From NCBI GenBank assembly GCA_036271315.1, contig DATBAV010000017.1, positions 43,495 to 107,494 of the forward strand: a DNA stretch of 64,000 nucleotides. The letters are read 5' to 3'. Each line of letters opens with the position of its first letter. Within the stretch, counting starts at the first letter, position 1. Shown piece by piece: positions 59,545 to 64,000 of this stretch. Under the pieces are notes generated by a model, which saw nothing but the letters and a program-made list of their open reading frames with translations, searched no databases and was not told the DNA's origin. Source of the stretch: VRUE01 sp036271315 (lineage in GTDB: Bacteria > Actinomycetota > Thermoleophilia > Solirubrobacterales > 70-9). The position numbers and the translations under genes were made by a program.

Positions 59545-60489
59545 ATGAAGGTCTTCGTTGCGGGAGCGAGTGGGGCGATCGGCAGGCAGCTGGTGCCGCA
59601 GTTGCTGGCTGCCGGCCACGAGGTGACGGGAATGACGCGACGCGAGGAGAACGCCGAAGCGATTCGCGCGGCCGGCGCCAAGGCCGTCGTCTGCGACGTC
59701 TTCGACACGGTGGCGCTGGAGAGCGCGGTCGGCGAGGCGGCTCCCGAGGCGGTGGTTCACGAGCTGACCGCGCTGCCTCCTCGCCTCGATCCAAAAGCCA
59801 AGGACAACCCGTTGGCGCCGACCAACCGGCTCCGCGTCGAGGGGACGCGCAACCTGATCGCGGCGGCGAAGGCCGCTGGGGCGCGGCGCCTGATCGCGGA
59901 GAGCGTCGCCTTCTTCTACGTCCCCGAGGGCGACTGGGTGAAGGGGGAGGATGCTCCCGCTTTCGCCGAGGCGCCCGGTCCGTTCGGCGAGGCCGCCAAG
60001 GCGCTGGCCGACCTCGAGCGGCAGGTGACCGGGACGGAGGGGCTGGAGGGCGTCGTGCTGCGCTACGGCTGGCTTTACGGTCCCGGTACCTACTACGACC
60101 GCGACGGCTCCCAGACCGAGGACTTCCACAAGCGACGGATGCCGATCGTCGGCAAGGGCACCGGGACCTTCTCCTTCATCCAGGTCGAGGACGCGGCGAG
60201 CGCGGCGGTGGCGGCGGTGGAGCGCGGCGCGCCAGGCATCTACAACGTGGTCGACGACGAGCCGGCGCCGTTGAGCGATTGGGCACCGGCTTTCGCCGGG
60301 GCGGTCGGGGCGAAGAAGCCGTTGCGCGTGCCCGTCTGGCTCGCCCGCCTCCTCGCCGGCTCCGCCGCGGTGGAGATGACGACGGCCCAGCGCGGTGCCG
60401 CCAACGCCAAGGCCAAGCGCGAGCTCGGTTGGCAGCCCCACTACCCGAGCTGGCGACGGGGATTCGCGGACCCGGCGGCGCGCGGCTAG
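59545..60489 (+). CDS. NAD(P)-dependent epimerase/dehydratase-like protein
   Basis: The product is 314 residues with a Rossmann-fold N terminus: FVAGASGAIGRQLVPQLL carries GxxGxxG (about 7-13). The canonical extended-SDR YxxxK is not obvious; VAFFYVPEGDW and RYGWLYGPGTYY occupy the expected regions. This is the atypical SDR branch often annotated NAD-dependent epimerase or NmrA-like. The closing segment TKRELGWxP-like (AKRELGWQPHYPSWRRGF) is typical of extended SDRs. Substrate unknown. AGGAGG lies just upstream of the ATG. Confidence 0.82.
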   Translation: MKVFVAGASGAIGRQLVPQLLAAGHEVTGMTRREENAEAIRAAGAKAVVCDVFDTVALESAVGEAAPEAVVHELTALPPRLDPKAKDNPLAPTNRLRVEGTRNLIAAAKAAGARRLIAESVAFFYVPEGDWVKGEDAPAFAEAPGPFGEAAKALADLERQVTGTEGLEGVVLRYGWLYGPGTYYDRDGSQTEDFHKRRMPIVGKGTGTFSFIQVEDAASAAVAAVERGAPGIYNVVDDEPAPLSDWAPAFAGAVGAKKPLRVPVWLARLLAGSAAVEMTTAQRGAANAKAKRELGWQPHYPSWRRGFADPAARG

Positions 60490-60533
60490 CTCGAACTCGC
60501 CGCTATCGCGGCGACTCGTAGGATGTGCGCCGC

Positions 60534-61100
60534 ATGCCCGACCTCGCCGCCGCCAAGCAGACCCTGCTCGCCGAGCTGCGCGAGCACTCGCTGATCCTCG
60601 GCGAGGTGACGCTCTCCAGCGGGGCGACCGCGCAGTACTACGTCGACGCGCGCCGGGCGCTGCTGCGCCCGGCCGGCTTCCTCGCTGCCGGCGAGCTGAT
60701 CGCGGCAGTAGCCAACGAGGTCGGCGCCAACGCGGTTGGCGGGCCGGCGACGGCTGCGATCCCACCCTCCTGCGCCGCGCTCGCGGTGCCGGCCGGTAGG
60801 GACCTGCTTGGGTTCTTCGTCCGCGGCGAGCGCAAGCAGCACGGTCTGCAGCGCTGGGTCGAGGGCCCGGTCGCCGACGGCGCGCGCTGCCTCGTGGTCG
60901 AGGACACGGTCACTACCGGCGGCTCGACCGCGCGGGCGATCGAACGGATCGCCGAGCAGGCCCTCGAGGTCGTCGGCGTCGTCGGCGTCGTCGACCGCCT
61001 CGCCGGCGGTGCAGCCAAGATCGAAGCGGCCGCGGCCGCTCCCTATCGCGCCCTGGTCACGATCGACGAGATCTACCCCGACCGCCCTGACCGCGACTGA
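60534..61100 (+). CDS. pyrE: Orotate phosphoribosyltransferase
   Basis: The product is 188 residues from ATG 60534, with GTAGGA about 10 nt upstream; an in-frame GTG lies at 60525. PyrE makes OMP from orotate and PRPP. The orotate loop GEVTLSSGATAQYYVDAR (about 23-40), flexible-loop FFVRGERKQHG and PRPP motif CLVVEDTVTTGGS (about 119-131) are intact. No other pyrimidine gene is adjacent. The stop is followed after one base by the TTG of the YceH gene. Confidence 0.93.
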   Translation: MPDLAAAKQTLLAELREHSLILGEVTLSSGATAQYYVDARRALLRPAGFLAAGELIAAVANEVGANAVGGPATAAIPPSCAALAVPAGRDLLGFFVRGERKQHGLQRWVEGPVADGARCLVVEDTVTTGGSTARAIERIAEQALEVVGVVGVVDRLAGGAAKIEAAAAAPYRALVTIDEIYPDRPDRD

Positions 61101-61101
61101 G

Positions 61102-61761
61102 TTGGAGCCCGACGCCGTAGAGATCCGCGTGCTCGGCTGCCTGATCGAGAAGCAGCGCACCACGCCGGACACCTATCCGCTCTCGCTCAACTCCTTGCGC
61201 CTCGCCTGCAACCAGTCGACCAACCGCGATCCGGTCGTCGACTACGACGAGCAAACCGTCGTCGAGGCACTCCGCCGGCTCGCGCTGAGGGGCTGGACCC
61301 GCCTCGCCAGCGGCGCCGGCAGCCGCGCCCGCAAATATCGCCACCTGCTCGATCAGGCCTTCGGGCTCGATGACGGCGAGGTCGCGCTGCTCGCGGTCCT
61401 GATGCTGCGCGGGTCGCAGACGCCGGGCGAGCTGAAGCAGCGCGGTCAGCGGCTGCACGACTTCGCCGTCATCGACGCCGTCCACGAGACGCTAGAGCGT
61501 CTCGTCGAGCGGGGACAGGTCGCCCGCCACGAGCGCCGGCCCGGGCAGAAGGAGGACCGCTACGAACAGCTGCTCGGTGGCGCCGCGGCGGACACGGCGC
61601 CAACGGCTGTCGACGACGGCGGGCCCGAGCCAGAAGCCGGTCCGATCAACGATTCTGGTGGCGAACTGAAGCCGGCCGAGGATCGCCTCACGCGCCTCGA
61701 GCGCGAGCTGGCGGAGCTGCGGGCGGAGCTGGCGTCCCTGCGCGCCGAGCTCGGCGACTGA
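61102..61761 (+). CDS. YceH/DUF480-family winged-helix protein
   Basis: The product is 219 residues from TTG 61102. The DUF480 double winged-helix core shows EIRVLGCLIEKQRTTPDTYPL (ends about 6-26), SLRLACNQSTNRDPV, DEQTVVEALRRL and LAVLMLRGSQTPGELKQR. The C terminus is a Leu/Glu heptad coiled coil (LTRLERELAELRAELASL). YceH is conserved in many bacteria and thought to affect membrane or motility regulation; its mechanism is not established. Coupled to pyrE. Confidence 0.88.
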   Translation: MEPDAVEIRVLGCLIEKQRTTPDTYPLSLNSLRLACNQSTNRDPVVDYDEQTVVEALRRLALRGWTRLASGAGSRARKYRHLLDQAFGLDDGEVALLAVLMLRGSQTPGELKQRGQRLHDFAVIDAVHETLERLVERGQVARHERRPGQKEDRYEQLLGGAAADTAPTAVDDGGPEPEAGPINDSGGELKPAEDRLTRLERELAELRAELASLRAELGD

Positions 61762-61861
61762 GCGGCGCCGTCGACGCTTAAAAGGAAGCAACGCCGAAGT
61801 GCGCTACCTTGCCGGATGGTCCCGTAAACATCCCAGTGTTCTAAGCAGGGGAGGCGGGAAG

Positions 61862-63682
61862 ATGTTCGGGTCACTCTTTACGCGGCGGAGCGGGAGCCTC
61901 ATCGCCGTGTTCTCGACGGCGGTTGCGATGGCGCTCGTCGCGCCGGGGGCCTGGGCGGGACCCGGCTATCAGCTGGACCCGTCCGACCCCTCGATCTCGC
62001 TGGGGGCGGAAATCCCAACCGGCGTCGCGATCGACCAGGACAGCGAGGAGATCTACGTCGCTGAGTTGACCAAAGGTCTGCTCAACCTCAATCCGGGCGA
62101 GGTCGAGCAGCTCGACTCGAGTGGAGCCCCCACCGGGAGCTCGCCCTTCAGCACCGGCGGACAGGACTTCTTCTTCGCCGTCGCTGTCAATCCGGTGACC
62201 CACGGCATATACGCCTACCAGTCCGAAGGGATGACGCCGTTCGGACAAAAAGGCGCGTCGAAGATGAGTAGCTTCTCGTCCTCGGGCGTCCTCGGCGCAT
62301 CGTTCTCCCCGACCAATTCGGCGGCGAGGACGCTAGCGGCCGATTCGTCGGGGCGCGTCTATTTCCCCAACAGCAGCGCTCACAGCGTCCAGGTCTTCAA
62401 CTCGACCGGCGTCCTTGAAAGCACGATCACTTGCGGCGATTGCCCGGGTGGAGGCTTCAGCGAACCGGTCGCGGTCGCGTTCAACGCCGCCGGCAAGCTT
62501 TACGTAGTCGACAGCGACGCCGATCGCGTGGTCAAGCTCACTCCTTCGGCGGGCTCATATGCGTACGAATCGACGCTGCAGAGCGGTGCCGGCGCAACTG
62601 CGATCGCGGTCGACACCATGGATGGCACCGCCTTCGTCGGCGATGTCGTGGGAAGCAAGTATCACGTCGTCGCCTACGACTCCACAGGGACCGAATTGGA
62701 CGATTTCGGCAGCGGGCTCATTCACCCCTCTCTGGTTGAAGCCGCGGTTAGCCAGCTCGCGGTGAACGCGGCCACTCACGAGGTCTATCTCAGCGATCCC
62801 GGTGCCAAGCAGCTCTGGGTCTTCGAACGGATCGCCTCGATACCGGCGCCAACCGCGGCGGTGAGCACTCCCTCCCTGGTGGGGCAGCTCGAAGCGACGC
62901 TGAGCGCCACGGTCAACCCCAAGGGCCACGTGCTCAAGACCTGCAGCTTCGAATACACAAACCACGCCGATTTCCTCGCCAACGGCTACGCCAACGCGAA
63001 AACGGCGGCCTGCCCGCCGCTAGTCGGGGGACCGGAAGCCGCGGCCATCTCAGCCGTCGCGGGCAGTCTTACCCCCGGAACGAGCTACGACTACCGGATC
63101 CAGATCGGCAATCACGGGGGCTCCGCCGAAAGCGGTCCGCAGGGCTTCGAAACACTGCCGCCACTGCCGCCCGAAGCGACGACGGAAACGGCGAAATCGA
63201 TCACCAAGACCACGGCGACCCTGGCCGCGTCGGTCAACCCGAAGGGCGGCAAAATCTCGAACTGCCACTTCGAGTACATCGACGAAGCCGGCTTCCAGAA
63301 AGCGGGCTTCACCGGCGCCGCCTCCAAAAACTGTACGACGATCCCCAAAGGCAACGTCGCCACCGCGGTCACGGCGAACGTGAGCGCCCTTGCCGCCGGT
63401 ACGACCTACCGCTTCCGCGTCGTCGCGACCAACAACGCTGGGGTCGGAACGGCGACCGACAAGGCTTTCGCCACGGTTGCCGAAACCTGCGCCGAAAACA
63501 CGGCCCTCTGCCTACCGGCGGTTGGCGGGACATCGCCGCCGCCGACCACGTCCGCGCCGGTGGTGACGCCGCCAAGCGCACCCCAGACAAGGCCGCTCAA
63601 TTGCCGTAAGGGCTTCAAGAAGAAGAGGGTCCGCGGCAAGCTGAAGTGCGTGAAGGCCAAGAAGCACCGAAGCAAGCGTTAG
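61862..63682 (+). CDS. Secreted NHL-repeat/Fn3-like protein with Cys-Lys tail
   Basis: The protein has 606 residues from ATG 61862 after GGGGAGG. A signal peptide (about 1-32) leads to an NHL/beta-propeller region (about 35-325) with blades such as PTGVAIDQDSEEIYVAE and EPVAVAFNAAGKLYVVDSD. Two Fn3-like repeats follow (about 329-434 and 435-543), each with the signature TVNPKG/SVNPKG then a Cys and FEY. A Pro/Thr linker and a basic tail NCRKGFKKKRVRGKLKC (about 580-596) close the protein. The tail may be a surface-retention signal. GAA dominates glutamate coding. No enzyme motif is seen. Confidence 0.8.
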   Translation: MFGSLFTRRSGSLIAVFSTAVAMALVAPGAWAGPGYQLDPSDPSISLGAEIPTGVAIDQDSEEIYVAELTKGLLNLNPGEVEQLDSSGAPTGSSPFSTGGQDFFFAVAVNPVTHGIYAYQSEGMTPFGQKGASKMSSFSSSGVLGASFSPTNSAARTLAADSSGRVYFPNSSAHSVQVFNSTGVLESTITCGDCPGGGFSEPVAVAFNAAGKLYVVDSDADRVVKLTPSAGSYAYESTLQSGAGATAIAVDTMDGTAFVGDVVGSKYHVVAYDSTGTELDDFGSGLIHPSLVEAAVSQLAVNAATHEVYLSDPGAKQLWVFERIASIPAPTAAVSTPSLVGQLEATLSATVNPKGHVLKTCSFEYTNHADFLANGYANAKTAACPPLVGGPEAAAISAVAGSLTPGTSYDYRIQIGNHGGSAESGPQGFETLPPLPPEATTETAKSITKTTATLAASVNPKGGKISNCHFEYIDEAGFQKAGFTGAASKNCTTIPKGNVATAVTANVSALAAGTTYRFRVVATNNAGVGTATDKAFATVAETCAENTALCLPAVGGTSPPPTTSAPVVTPPSAPQTRPLNCRKGFKKKRVRGKLKCVKAKKHRSKR

Positions 63683-63710
63683 CGACGATCTCCAGTCGTC
63701 CCGTCTGCCT

Positions 63711-63735
63711 CGGATCGTCCCCGAGACGACGATCC
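63711..63735 (+). terminator. Terminator-like hairpin after the NHL/Fn3 gene
   Basis: GGATCGTC (63711-63718) pairs with GACGATCC (63728-63735) around a 9-nt loop, 28 nt after the stop. No T-run follows. Confidence 0.4.
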
Positions 63736-63768
63736 CTGCCTGAGGCCGAGAGTCCTCAATTTGCAGGT

Positions 63769-63811
63769 AAGACACGCGTGTCTTGACAATCAGACAACCG
63801 TGTGTCTTAAT
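63769..63811 (+). promoter_or_regulatory. Promoter with overlapping palindromic operator sites
   Basis: TTGACA (63783-63788), 17 nt, then CTTAAT (63806-63811) form a good sigma-70-type promoter. The 16-bp perfect palindrome AAGACACGCGTGTCTT (63769-63784) overlaps the -35. A second, imperfect dyad with the same AGACA/TGTCT half-sites (63792-63808) spans the spacer and -10. A dimeric repressor bound here would block transcription of the gene at 63942. The remaining leader (to 63941) holds a small perfect stem, ACGCAGA-TG-TCTGCGT (63829-63844). Confidence 0.65.
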
Positions 63812-63941
63812 CTCTCCACGATCCAGAGACGCAGATGTCTGCGTTTCCCGGATCGAGATACAGGGACATAACCGAGCCTCGAGGAAGCCGCTAAGGGAAG
63901 CGGCGGGCAGAGGGGCTCACGGGACAAGGAGAGAGATCTAG

Positions 63942-64000
63942 ATGTTCTCGACGCTACGCACGCGATTTGGGATCCCCGGAGTCATCTCGGTGATTGCCCT
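63942..64000 (+). CDS. N-terminal fragment of a secreted protein
   Basis: Only 19 codons lie in the window before the right edge. The ATG follows AAGGAGAGAG. The start MFSTLRTRFG is similar to MFGSLFTRRSG of the preceding NHL/Fn3 protein and leads into a hydrophobic stretch, so this is probably a second member of the same secreted family, under the palindrome-controlled promoter upstream. Confidence 0.6.
   Translation, partial: MFSTLRTRFGIPGVISVIA

Overview
The window comes from a very GC-rich actinobacterium. Gene content points to the class Thermoleophilia (Solirubrobacterales-like). The grounds are a six-gene Mce operon, a split menaquinol-cytochrome c reductase with a cytochrome c fusion, a two-domain siroheme decarboxylase between hemB and hemL, and secreted NHL/Fn3-like proteins with a Cys/Lys-rich tail. 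No species assignment is made. The region is mostly chromosomal core. There is no CRISPR array, prophage, insertion sequence or rRNA, and there is one tRNA (Lys, CTT).

Layout. 0-8 kb: a cut-off aminotransferase, a phosphodiesterase plus GT-C-like membrane glycosyltransferase pair, a YmdB-type phosphoesterase, a GGCT-like protein and a two-gene ABC exporter. 8-18 kb: a tetrapyrrole and respiration block (hemB, siroheme decarboxylase, hemL, Rieske, cytochrome b, cytochrome b/c, menG/ubiE, polyprenyl synthase, tatA, tatC). The Rieske protein carries a twin-arginine signal, so the Tat genes are functionally linked to it. 18-31.6 kb: tRNA-Lys, a secreted protein, an MMPL transporter and six translationally coupled MCE/MlaD genes. 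31.6-33.6 kb: a lower-GC accessory patch with a secreted Cys-containing small protein, a lipoprotein and a MazF-type toxin-antitoxin pair. 33.6-38.5 kb: dnaB interrupted by a LAGLIDADG intein in the P-loop, a DnaC/DnaI-like loader, and purA. 38.5-42.4 kb: tandem lipoprotein paralogues, a TetR regulator and tandem secreted paralogues. 42.4-45 kb: rpsF-ssb-rpsR-rplI. 45.7-48.5 kb: two trehalose enzymes facing each other (OtsA, TreT-like). 48.5-51.4 kb: response regulator, histidine kinase and HtrA lipoprotein operon. 51.5-64 kb: a FlgM-like protein, thiL, envelope genes (flippase-like, GT-C, PBP1A, small MscS, CPBP protease, L,D-transpeptidase), a short-chain epimerase, pyrE, YceH, and an NHL/Fn3 secreted protein followed by a cut-off relative.

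The most unusual signal is non-coding. Three roughly 111-119 nt stem-loop elements (1021-1138, 10104-10222, 45045-45155) share a conserved inner stem and apical loop. Their 21-24 bp outer stems differ in sequence, yet each is perfectly self-complementary. Each sits just after a stop codon and just before the next co-directional gene. Further long hairpins lie at 4179, 5767, 7966 and 43853, and one palindrome is inserted in frame inside thiL (52077-52122). Together they look like mobile or structurally selected palindromic elements. A second pattern is a switch in glutamate codon choice (GAA rather than GAG) in exported and envelope genes compared with cytosolic genes.
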